DNA from: Strigamia acuminata
Lineage: Eukaryota > Arthropoda > Chilopoda > Geophilomorpha > Linotaeniidae
Assembly (NCBI GenBank): GCA_949358305.1
Contig: OX442315.1
Coordinates: 27,492,427-27,556,426 of the forward strand
Direction: 5' to 3'
Length of the DNA stretch: 64,000 bases
Below, one piece after another: positions 21,230 to 32,358 of the stretch (positions are counted from its first letter, which is position 1; each line of letters begins with the position of its first letter). The notes beneath the pieces are model-generated. The model made no database searches. It saw only the letters and a list, made by a program, of their open reading frames with translations, and was not told the origin of the DNA. The position numbers and the translations under genes are program-made.

Positions 21230-21435
21230 TTGCCAATTAATCGCGCAACAAACCTACGCACGGATATAACTATACAACAATACCGTTTCGATAGGCCTAA
21301 AATTTGTTGCCGGGGTGACAAGGCATGTAAAGAGTGTTACATTTGAAACAAAACAAAAAATATGAGAAATGTTGTGAGAGGCTTTTCATTTATCCACTCT
21401 ACTTGACTAATTGATTGATTATGATTTTTTGTAGA

Positions 21436-23883
21436 ATGTCATTGAAGGGCAAAGAACGCCGGGACGATCAGGTGATGAAAGATGAAAGTCGCAAAATGCT
21501 AAGCTTACAAACCAACAATTCTGATCCGAAATCTTTAAACGCTCGAGTTTTTATTGGGAATTTTCAATCTGACGAAGCAACACGGAAATTGGAGGAAATT
21601 GAAGAAAAACTTTCTAAATTTGCAAAAGGGGCTGGTAAGAAAACAAACCACATAATTTATGTAAACAAACCTGCATTGTACTTTTAATGGCCTTTAATTA
21701 TGAGTTATTGGCAAGACGGTTTCAATCTGTGCATTTACATTACGCAATTACACACACAAAAATACGTCAAACTCTCGATTTATTAGATATTTCGTTGCAT
21801 CGTTCAATACGATCAAACAAGTGAAACAGCAAAATTTGTATTTTTTAAAGGGAATTCATGAGTGTGGTTGACACATCGTAAAATAAAACCGACTTTTATT
21901 ATTTCCACTATTAAATAGTTTATTTTAGGTGAAAACAATACATTAATTGTGCTTATTAAATCCCCAGATGTTTCGCTCAGGCGTAAGGAAAAAGATGATC
22001 GCATTTCTCGTACAACACCGCGAAGGCGGACGCCGCCACCAACATACGATGATCGACGGCGGTAATTTGATAATTGTAAAATCGAATTAAACTATAAAAA
22101 CTAATAATATTTTTTAATATTGGTTACAAACAGGCGAGAATATAGAGAACGTTCGCCGCACAAAGATGTCAGTTTATTAGGTGATGATCGAGCTCGTCGC
22201 GGTTTCCAACGGTATAAATAAATATACAAAAATATAAATGTTTATAATTCATAAAATATCTCGTAAGATTTTCCAGAGATGAGAGACTACGAGAACCATA
22301 TTTCGATGTTGGAAATCGCAGATCGTTCGATGATCCTGTTACGGAAAGACGATTCGTTCCGAGAGATGATGCAATTAAATTTCGGCGGGATAGTGGACCA
22401 GATACCTACCGGGAGCAAGTCAGCGAATCCGGAGATTCCTCCCGTTACCCGAATGACTGCGAAATTATTGTAGCAAATAAACAAAGCCGGTAAATAACGA
22501 GTGGAATAAATCGTTAGGAGAATTTTTTATTGAATGTTTGTTGCATTTATTTCAGAATGTACGCAGAAATGATCGAAGCACGTTTGAGAAATCTGAACTT
22601 GCGAACCGATCTTTTATTTCCACGAGAACATTCTTCCATTCCACACATTCTGGATGACATTGCACGACGGGGATGTTTGTATACTATAGTAATTCTGCAG
22701 CAAAACGAATCGCACAAGTCCGTAACAGTGAATATCTTATGGGGAAAGCCGCAAGGTTTGTATACTTACATGTATTTCCAGTTTATAACCTTAAAAGAAA
22801 TGGGGGGAAATATCGAAATGACTAAAATTGCTATGAAATTTAATAACCATATTCTGTCTATCGGTGTTTTCTCCTCTTAGAACATCGAAATATGCCTTTG
22901 GATGATGCTTTGAGCTTATTAGCGCGCAACTTCGATTCTTACATGCAGTCAGTACGGGATAGAATCCCAACTGCTGCAGCTAGGGATCGGCCAATTAATG
23001 AAATGGCTTTGGCATCATCCTATCCACCCGTAGCAGTGGAGAGTGGCGTTCAGGTTCTGTTAAATCTTCTTGCCGACGGACGACCACTCAGGATACCAGA
23101 GATTGACAGAGTGATAAGACATTTACAAGAAAGAAAAGAACACCTTTTGAAGGAAGCTGAAGTTGTTCCCACCTCCCCGGCGGGGCTGTACACCAAGCCA
23201 ATAGGTGAGCCTAAAACTGGGTTGTCCAACCTCGTTTCATTTGTTCGGATCGGTCTAAAATGGCAAGAAAATTGGTTATTTAAATGTATGATCTGTCTTT
23301 AATATTTGCAGACACTTCTTTGCAAGTCGTTGCACCTCAGAAATCGGTCCAAGATCAGCAGGCAGAACTTCAGAAAAGAATCCTCAGCATTCTTAATCAC
23401 ACCACACTCCCGACGGCACCTGGAAATGCAGCTAGGGGTTCGGTAATTGGTAATGCAGGCATTGGAGCCGGTGCCAACAACTGGAACGAACAACACACAA
23501 ATAACAGCAGTCAATCCTCGTCAGTTGTCAATTTTGATAACCCAAATGTGCAAAAAGCTTTGGATAATTTGATTCAAAGCGGACCCTCCTTGCTCCGCAC
23601 GTTGAAGGGGTCCGGGAATTCGACCATTGCAGCTGCAACGCAAGGACAATTAGCGGGGCAAATTAATAATAATGATAATCCGGTCATTGCGCAAGCTCAG
23701 AGAGCGCTAGCGCTCCAATCGCCTCCCGATCAGATACGGCAGCAGTTGATTGTTCCTCCGAATAATTTCGGATTAAGAAACCCGATGAATCCACAACAAC
23801 AACGCCATCCATTGCTCGGCACGTTGACTGCGGTGTCCCCCGGTTTAATGAGTCGGGGAGCGGTAGGGGCGAGGCGATTTTAA
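21436..23883 (+). CDS. NCOA5: Nuclear receptor coactivator 5-like
   Basis: Seven exons (21436-21634, 21929-22061, 22134-22211, 22277-22489, 22556-22755, 22881-23204, 23312-23883) give 572 residues (human 579). An RRM-like start (ARVFIGNF) precedes an Arg-rich region. An anticodon-binding-like domain follows: DCEIIVANKQ, then YAEMIEARLRNLNLRTD, VTVNILWGKPQEHRNMPLDD and ALSLLARNFDSYM. The low-complexity C-terminus contains the family hallmark NFDNPNVQKALDNLIQSGPS. NCOA5 modulates nuclear-receptor transcription in mammals; its role in invertebrates is less clear. The N-terminus is better conserved with invertebrate relatives than with the Asp-Arg-rich mammalian leader. Confidence 0.92.
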
Positions 23884-24969
23884 TAACACTGTTCATTTTG
23901 CATTTATTGATGTTTCCAATATAAGCCGCATTAATGTTCAATAATATATATAGTTTAGGTTTTTTTTTTTCTTTCTTTTTTCTTTTTAAGAAATACTTCA
24001 TAGTTTTTTAAAAATATTATTCCATTTATTGTACCATCAAAGCATTGCAGTTCTGTTTCATTTTGTTTTGTCATTGTGCACTTGTATGTATTCGCATGTA
24101 AATAAGACATGTTGATTATAATAGGTACCACATTTACTTTGGTTTCAAGACTTGAAACTGTCCCATTTATATTACAAGTTGCCATTTTAGAACTTTTTGT
24201 ATAATAATAATTACAAAGGAAATAAATTGCTTTTAACGAAAAATCAATCCAGTATAGATATAAGTTTGTTTTTTTCTTTATATCGTTTTACATTAAACGT
24301 TCGTCTCAATCTGAAACGGATACACTAAAGGATTCCTAGAAAAGGAGATCAATGGAAGACACACAAAAAATGTTTTGACATGGGTGACCTTACAATTAGG
24401 TACAATACAATATACAATATGGGCAAATAATAACTGAAATATAAAACTTTATTGGGGTTGAAGTTTATCCTTTATTTTGTTTACACAGTGAAATCCCTCA
24501 CGACCACACACATGGGGCCAAAAAATGCCCGGATTAAAGGTCATCTCAGCGGCTCCCTCCAGTCTTGGTCTGGAGAAAGTGGTTATTAATAAATAATTTA
24601 AAATAACACGTTAATTATTTTTTTATTCGATCTTTCATTGTTTAAACCGGATGACTCGAATTCTAATTATTGGCCTTGTTCCAAGCGAACAATCAAACAT
24701 TTCATTTCATTATTACTTGATGAAAGATGATCGTGTTGCGTGCACGATTGATGTTTGGTTATTAATAGAAAAAAAATTTAATTCATGGGGTTTTGGTCCC
24801 GGTTGCTTATCTTGAGTGAGTTCACTGTACTAATGATTGAACTTTAATAATTGAGCAAAAACCGACACTTATAATTCCGTTTTCTTTTTTTCAGATGAAA
24901 CCATTTCTTCAGTTTGAAGCGAATGATCTGTAATTATTAACATTAAATCGTTTTGAACATTGAAAAATG
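23884..24969. other. NCOA5 3' UTR and intergenic
   Basis: Convergent gap between NCOA5 and the epimerase gene. AT-rich with T- and A-runs. A short minus-strand ORF at 23955-24185 is AT-driven and overlaps the NCOA5 tail. Nothing else is supported. Confidence 0.5.
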
Positions 24970-26424
24970 TCAAATCAGCCTACCAGTACCTTTAATCTCA
25001 GCTTTGACAGCATTCAAAAATGCTATTCTGTTCTGATCGGGAACGACATCAGACAACAAACCTTCGATGACTTCGCCTCTTTCATTTGGAAATTTCACCA
25101 AAGCAGTTCGATAGAATTGGACAGTTTCTTTTATCACGTCTGACAAAGGCGTAGGTGTCCAGTTGAGAGTCTTTTTCACTTTCGATATATCGACTCCTCC
25201 CCGTGAAACGCTGGGAAATGGAAAAGAGAAATTGCTAGGCGTTTTCCCCGTCGCGGTAAACTCGACATCATTTATTGACATTTCACTCGCGATACCTTCG
25301 AGGAGTGCGGGTAACGTATAGGCACCTTCAAGAGCGACATTGTACACTTGATTTTTAACTTTTTCTCTCTCCGACACCATTTTCAGTAGAACCGCGCCAA
25401 CATCCTTGACGAATACGTAACTCGTGCTGAGCGATGAGGTGTGCGGTGGGATCGCCAACGGTTTATTGATGTAATTGTAAAATTGGAGCCACATTTGGAA
25501 GAACCACCAACGATTAGTGGTATCTCTCGGGCCAAGTACATCCGGTAATCTCAAAATTATAAAATAAATTCCTTTTTTTGTTAATTCTTTGGTAATTACT
25601 TCTTCACAGGCGAGTTTCCCGTGGCCGTACTTGTCGCGTTGATTCAATGCTTCCTGTTCCTCGATCGATTCCGGTCGGATTGCGTCATCTTCTTTGCTGG
25701 GACCCGGTTCGGTTTTGGGTTTGCTGACTTCGTACACGGAATCGGAACTAATGTAGATGTACAATCGCATTCGATTTTCTAAAATTTGAAGCGTGTTTTC
25801 GACAACTTCCGGTCTGTAGCCGCTGAAGTCGAGAACAACGTCCCACGGTCGTTCCATGACGGCCATTTGATGAAGGAATTCTTTGCATTTGTTGAGTCCT
25901 TTGCTGCGGTCGCATCTGACATTGGTTACTTTAGGTTTGATTCTGTCGTCCGAGTCCCAGTACCAGTTCCCTCTATTGACACACGTCACTTTATAATCAT
26001 TTTGTAGAAATTGAGTAACTGCTTCTGAGCCAATAAATCCATTTCCTCCGAATACCAGAAGTGTTTTTTCTTGATTCATTCCAAACAGTTGACAATTAAA
26101 TATTTCGCTGGTGATCAGCAATAACAGAAGACCACAAACGTCTGAAGTTCTCAGACTGAAATAAAAATAAAATAAAATTAGATGTTTAAATATTAATAAC
26201 CGGATAAGTAAACATTTGCGCAACATAAGTACAACGTTCAGAGATACAAACAGTTTTATTTGTTAAAAGAAAAAAAAAGATTAACAAACACTTCAAAAAC
26301 TTTTCAAAAAAATATCTGACTACTTTTAAAATGTTCTTTCTACGCTGAAATAGTTTTAAAAATATTTTGAATCAACATCATTTTTAATGTACCTATATCT
26401 GCGCAGAACTTACCTGAACAACAT
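24970..26424 (-). CDS. NAD-dependent epimerase/dehydratase (extended SDR) with N-terminal hydrophobic leader
   Basis: Two exons (26424-26414 and 26155-24970) give 398 residues. The 11 bp first exon supplies ATG and joins in frame to a leader with CGLLLLLITSE, so the protein likely starts with a signal peptide or anchor. An internal Met (26079) gives a cytosolic form of 369 residues. A Rossmann motif (VFGGNGFIG) opens the domain; SSDSVYEV and Y-G-H-G-K supply the catalytic Ser and YxxxK. NRWWFFQMW and DVGAVLLKM follow. Closest to atypical NAD-epimerases such as the CSP41-like group. The substrate is unknown. Head to head with the phosphatase gene 443 bp away. Confidence 0.8.
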
Positions 26425-26867
26425 CCTTTTCCGCTACCGTTCTCACAGCCACGTATTTTTTAAAAATCTACTGAAGCTGAAAAGGGCCATACATTTTAAA
26501 TAACCCTAACTCAGATTTATTTATTCTTGCTTATATGTAGTAAGTACACATTTAATAACAGTCACATTTTATAACAGCCAAATGTATTATCATAATTTTA
26601 ACCAAATATATATTTAATCTTAAAAAATAAAATATAAATAAATATATAACCCGCGCCAATAAGGATTATAAAGTTCCCACGGCCTACCACGGGATAGCGC
26701 TGTAGGTGTCACGGTCCTCCATCTTTGACACTTGAGGGACCAGTCTCTTTTAGACCATGTTAGAAAAATCTTTAGCACTGTTTGTTTCTTTCCTTCTCTT
26801 GGAATTCAAAATTTTTGTTTAAAAAATATTTTAACGACTTCACATACATTCTCTAAAGTGGAAAACA
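26425..26867. promoter_or_regulatory. Probable bidirectional promoter, epimerase / PTP
   Basis: A 443 bp interval between two divergent start codons. It contains a GC-richer core near 26650-26750 (CCCACGGCCTACCACGGG) in AT-rich flanks. No clear TATA box is placed for either gene. Inference from geometry. Confidence 0.4.
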
Positions 26868-28935
26868 ATGAAAAGTATAGAGGACGAATTCAGAGAAATT
26901 GATAGGTTAGGAGACTGGACACGATTATTCCAGGTAAGGTTATGGTGTCATTTACCATTACCTCACTACATTAGTTCACAAAGGATCACGTTAAAAAAAA
27001 GTAAAAACACAGACGAGTGTGTATATTCGAACTGGTTTAGAACGAACGATTTCTTGGATGAAAAAAAAATGGATAAATGGCTGAAGATTTCCAAATTTCT
27101 CTTTTCAGTTTTCATTACAAACTTTGAATTGTTTATTTTCAGCAAATAAAAACCGAATCAAGTAACTACGATTATAGTTACAAAGATGCAAGAAAAAGTG
27201 AGAATAAAAATTTGAATCGCTACCGAGACGTGAGTCCTTGTAAGTATTAATTAATTTTTATTCGAAAGAATGGAATTGTCATATTCCATTGACATTCAAA
27301 TTATGTTTCAGATGACCACAGTCGCGTTAAACTTTATGGAGGCAATTGTGATTATATCAATGCCAGTCTTGTTCAAGTTCCTCAGGCTCGCCGCACCTAC
27401 ATTCTCGCCCAAGTAAATTACAAATGTGGTGTACATCAGTAAAAAAACAAAACTTTATTAATTTTTTTGTAGGGACCTTTACCACATACAGCGAGCCATT
27501 TTTGGCAAATGACTTGGGAACAAAATTCTAAAGCTATCCTTATGTTAAACAAAGTAATAGAAAAAAATCAGGTAAAAATTAAAAAAAAAAAAAAATTTAA
27601 AAATCGATTTTTATTTATTTATAATTTAATTTAAAAAAAATATTTTTTTACAGGTTAAATGTCATCAATATTGGCCTCTTGGAAGAATGAAAGGTGGTGA
27701 AGATGAGATGATTTTTAAAGATATCAGATTGAAAGTGCAGTTACGTATGGAAGATGAAAAATCCTTTTATACATTGCGTCGCTTAAAGCTTACCCATCTT
27801 GAGGTGAATTGTTTTTATTTTATTTTTAGTATTTTAAATAACTTTTGTTTTCAATTCCAGACGCAGGAAGTGAGATCGGTTCTACATTTTCATTACACGA
27901 CTTGGCCAGACTTTGGTGTCCCAGAATCTCCGTGGGAATTTTTAATATTTTTATTAATCATACGAAACGCAGGCGTTCTCGATGAAAATGTGGGCCCACC
28001 CATCGTTCACTGTAGCGCAGGAATTGGTCGATCAGGGACATTTTGTTTAGTGGATAGTTGTCTCGTTTTGGTAAATTTGTAGCAATATTTGTTAATTTTT
28101 TTATTTTAAATTATACTTTATTTTATTTTTTTAATTTTGAAGATCGAACAAAATCGCAATGCCAACAGCGTAAACATCAAAGAAGTATTGATGGATATGC
28201 GGAAATACCGAATGGGATTAATACAGACTCCTGATCAATTGCGTTTTTCATTTCTTGCCATAATTGAAGGTGGTAGACGCATTTTGTCGGGGACCTTCAC
28301 CGAGAATGCTTTGGTTTGATTTTTAAATTTGAATCTTTTAAAAATTATACTTATAATTATTTTTTTGTCTAATTAATTCAGATCAACGAAGAGCTGAACA
28401 AAAATAGGTCACGAGATCAACGACGGAGATCCGATAGTCCCTCATCCACGACCCGCGCGTCCAGTTCATCTCCTGACCGAAGGCGAAGCATGGTCACACC
28501 TTCTTCCGGTAGAAGAACTTCATCAGAACGAGACCGATCAAAAGACTCGTCGCCTCCACCTCCACTTCCCCCTCGTCGTGTAAAAGACGGTGCCTCTTAC
28601 TTCGAAACTGAACCCAACAATTGTGTTCACACTTATTCAAATGATTTCAAACTTAGTTCTTTGGATACTGTTTTAAGGTAGATTTGATTAAAGCGGAAGT
28701 GAAAAACGACATTATTTTGATTGTGTTTTCAATTTGAAGCGATGCTGAAATGCGAAGACGTGTGCGGCGAGAGCGCAATACGAAGACATCCGAGCGAATC
28801 GAACAAATAAAGCAACGCCAGCACGAGAGCGAAACATGGCAAAAACGCAGGTCAATTTTCAAACCTTTGTCCATAGGCTTGCTCATCATAATGGGTGGTA
28901 GTTATTTTATGTATAAATTTTATTACAAAGGTTGA
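26868..28935 (+). CDS. Ptp61F: Non-receptor tyrosine phosphatase PTP1B/TCPTP type (Ptp61F-like), ER-anchored form
   Basis: Nine exons (26868-26933, 27143-27239, 27312-27412, 27473-27571, 27654-27803, 27861-28070, 28143-28313, 28382-28677, 28740-28935) give 461 residues. The N-terminus ([13 protein letters not shown]) and [18 protein letters not shown] match PTPN1/PTPN2. The WPD loop is at 186-188, the P-loop [10 protein letters not shown] has its nucleophile Cys222 and Arg228, and the Q-loop reads QTPDQLRF. A Ser/Pro/Arg-rich linker includes PPPPLPPRR, a likely SH3 ligand. The last exon encodes a tail anchor ([16 protein letters not shown]). Known roles of the family: dephosphorylation of insulin receptor and JAK/STAT components. 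Confidence 0.95.
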
Positions 28936-29590
28936 CCGAAAGAAAATATTTCTATTCGTTGCAAAACCATCAGTATGAAGGTGAAGGATCTGTAATTCCC
29001 ATTCCGTCCATTTAGAACTTGTCATTTATAAAAACCTGTTTTTCCGAATTGCGATTTTAATTAATTAATTAATTACTTGTGGAAAGGGGATGGGAATGGG
29101 GAACAGAAAAATTATGAAGTTCTGCACTCCATTATAAACACTACTGTTCTGTACCTGATATAAACAGATGAAATGTTAATTAAAATATCATGCGTATGTT
29201 GAGTTTTTAAAAATACTGCAGTTAATTATTCATGTTCTTTTTGTCCTCGATTTTTCGTTTTTTTTTTCTTTTTTCTATTTTTTTTTTATTTTTATAAATC
29301 GTCCCACCTTTTAATTACTGCTAAGTTATTCCCGCGTAGGAATTCATTCCTGACTCGCAACGTGAATATTTATTTTTGTTTTGTATGCAGTTACAATAGT
29401 TAGTTTACTCTTTTTTTAAGACATGTATCAACAGAACTAATTGGAATAAATTACTTTACGTAGAAATTTACGTCTCAAATTTATAATAGGACTAAATAAA
29501 ATAAAAGTTAATATAGTCATTGTTACGGTCTTATTTGATTTAGGAAAAAAAATAGTACAAGTACAAACAGTAACGAATGTTTCTTTGCAG

Positions 29591-29663
29591 GTCTTCTAAT
29601 CAAACAAGTGGTAGCAGTCCTGAATTGCCTCCCAAACGACGGAGGTCTTTTATGTTCGTTTAG
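29591..29663 (+). CDS. Alternative last exon of the Ptp61F-like gene (nuclear-type tail)
   Basis: A 73 bp exon after a TTCTTTGCAG acceptor joins in frame to the same donor at 28677 used by the membrane exon. It adds a Ser-rich tail ending PPKRRRSFMFV and a TAG. PPKRRR is a good nuclear localisation signal. The product would be 420 residues with no membrane anchor. Drosophila Ptp61F likewise has ER and nuclear isoforms from alternative 3' exons. Confidence 0.75.
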
Positions 29664-30093
29664 GCCTTTCTAGGAAGTGTTCCTCTTTGTAAGCTTTTTA
29701 TGGATGAAAAAAATAGAAAAGAACAATAAAAAGAGAAAAAGTCTGGAAAGGCCTATTAATTATTTCCAAAATACAAAATGAGAAGAAAAGTGACGATTTT
29801 ATTATAATTTTTCTACTACAGTCAGTAAACTCAATACCAAAATTAATTTAACCGCTATGATTATCCAACCAGGGCCATCATTCGTTATTATGTAGTAAAA
29901 AACATTTACAAATGCTACAGTAGTTTCAACCTATTAATCCAATTTTCAAATGCATTTTGTTCAATTTCTTACACACAAAAAACAAATTCAATTTTATTAA
30001 TCCCATTATTCAAACACAAAAAATTATTTGCATTGTTCTCCAAATCGTTTAGAATTAACCCTGGAACTACTAAAGGCATTTTTCTCAGTATTT
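29664..30093. other. Convergent 3' UTRs of PTP and eIF2-beta
   Basis: AT-rich. An AATAAA signal lies near 29725, about 60 bp after the alternative PTP stop. No further gene. Confidence 0.5.
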
Positions 30094-31586
30094 TTATGCA
30101 TTCTTCGCTCGAATGGCAGCCCGCTTTCCTGTTACAGCTTGGAAACCGGTCTTTATGCTGGACACTGAGCAACGGGATCCGCACGTCTCACACTGTAAGA
30201 AGTAAAGACGCGTATCCTTCTGTAAAGTTGTCTCCGGCGAACGACAAGTGTGGCACGTCACGTATTCCTCTGTCAAAAGAACATTCATCAGTATAATGCA
30301 GCAAATAAATAACTAAACGAATCAAATACTTACTTATGTACCTCCTGAGTACGTTTTCGATTTGTTTCTGCTGAAAACGGCCTTTAATGATGAGCTGATT
30401 ATTCCCATCTACAGATCCACTAGTTCCCAATTCAGTTAATAAAAACGCTAATAAATGCTTCGGTTGTCTATGCAGCCTGAAAAAATTACACAATTTAAAC
30501 ACGCTGAATGAGAAGAGAAATTATTTTTACCAACATTTTACAGATTTCTGTGAAATTAGCAAACGATGTTTTCTTGGTTCCGACTCGAACCACTTGAGGC
30601 GGTCGCATGACGAAACGTCGTTTTTCACCCGCAACCATGTCGGGATTTTTCTCTCGCATTATATCAAACACTCGAAACAACAACTAAAAGCAACATTAAG
30701 TAGAATTGTTAATTAGACAATTAAACAATTTTGCTCGTTTTTACCTCTTCGTAAGTGTAATCCCGATCACTTCCGTGCCAAGTTACGCCGCCTGATTCAA
30801 TTACTTTACCCTCAGTTTCGCCCGATTCTGCGCAGTCGTCGTCATCATCTCTATCTAGCGTCGCCTCTACCGCTAATTCATCAATTTTTAACATTTTCTT
30901 TTTCTTCTTTTTTTTTGATGGTAAATTAAAATCTAAATCGTCGTCAGCAGCGCCTTCATTTTTCGACTGCTCATCATTGTCGTTGTCTAAATTTTCGCCG
31001 TCACCTAAAGAACTTTCCTAATAAATTTAAAAAAAAAAATTAATTAAAAAACTTGAAAATTTAAATAACAACAAAACATTTCTTACTGGTAGAGCGCTAT
31101 CTAATTCATCCAAATTGAACGGCTTCTTTTTCACTTTCTTCTTCTTTTTCTTTAAATTAGAAAAATCGTCGTCCAATCCTAAATCTGCGCATAACACGTG
31201 TAAATTTACAAAACCGTTTTCACACAAAATAATCATTATACCATCATCCTTCTCCTTATTTTCTTTATTATCTTGATCATCCTTCTCCTCACTTTCTTGA
31301 GAAAGAGAATTATTCGTGGCCGCAGCTGGCACTCCTTCGCTCCCTTCCTGTAAGGCCGCATTGATGTCAAACGGCATTGGCTTCTTCTTCTTCTTCTTTT
31401 TCATCGACGGATCGAAAATCTAATTATAAATGCAAAATATATGTTACAAGTACGTAGGATTATGGTTTCAATTGAAGAATTGATTTCAAATGAATTCCAG
31501 GCTTCAGAAACTCTTTTGACAATACGACACCAAAAACAATCATTTCACATTACAACGCTACAACTCACCATTTCATCATCTCCCAT
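30094..31586 (-). CDS. EIF2S2: Translation initiation factor eIF2 subunit beta
   Basis: Seven minus-strand exons (31586-31569, 31419-31242, 31184-31087, 31017-30745, 30683-30535, 30476-30334, 30269-30094) give 344 residues (human 333). Three polylysine K-boxes lie in the acidic N-terminal half; these bind eIF5 and eIF2B-epsilon. The C-terminal half is nearly invariant: [42 protein letters not shown], then the C4 zinc finger (CHTC...CETC). eIF2 delivers initiator tRNA to the 40S subunit. The splice at 30534 uses a GTTGGT donor, which alone keeps the frame. Confidence 0.97.
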
Positions 31587-32358
31587 TGTGTTCTAAAAGA
31601 CGAGTGTTTAAATCAATAAATGGTATTCTTTTTAATTCACTGGTCAATCGGTTAAACATTAAATTAGAACATTTTACCAGATTGCGTCAGCCAAGTACAC
31701 ATGTACTTCGCGGAAACAGAAAGATAAAGCAGTCACACTGGCCGCGTCACTTCCGTTTTATCAAGTAGGTCTACCGTGTGATAAAATTTTGAAATAAAAA
31801 AAAAATGATTTAAAGAAAAAAAAAATTAAATTCACTATTCATTATTAATTATTAAATTTATCAATGTTCCAAAACATATTTTTTTCCAAAGCTCATAAAT
31901 TCTAAAAGATTAAAATTTATTTTCGCTGTCTGTCTCTAGAATTAAAAATTTTAATCGTCAATTTTCTTAGCTATCTTATCATTATCACCGAAATAAAAAA
32001 AAATACATAAAAATCCTGCATTAAATTTAATCAAAATATTATAATATGAATTGATTTCATGTATAATCTTGAATTTATTCGACTCCAAAAACTGCCACTG
32101 TTAGATGAAGCGCTGTTAAATTAAACAGTCTTCAATTTGTAGTTTGTCGGGCAATCCTGCTGCTGAGAAATTTCTGCAACGTTTTCGTTTGTAAACGAGA
32201 TAAACCTCATTAAACATAATTCAATTTTACCGCACATGTAAATGATGAGTTTGTTTAATTGCAGGAAATAACAAGGTTAGTAGATGAAACATCTGTCAAT
32301 AAAAAGGTTTACAATACGTGCGTTTCCAGCTACAATATATTTTTAGTCCAAATCAAAA
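31587..32358. other. Divergent spacer between eIF2-beta and TCF25
   Basis: 772 bp, AT-rich, presumably holding both promoters. No RNA gene or long ORF in agreement with coding composition was found. Confidence 0.5.

Noticed and set aside
23955-24185. 76-codon minus-strand ORF with several Asn-x-Ser/Thr sites
   Set aside because: AT-driven, overlaps the NCOA5 3' region and ends in a Lys run from a T-tract; no start context or homology seen.
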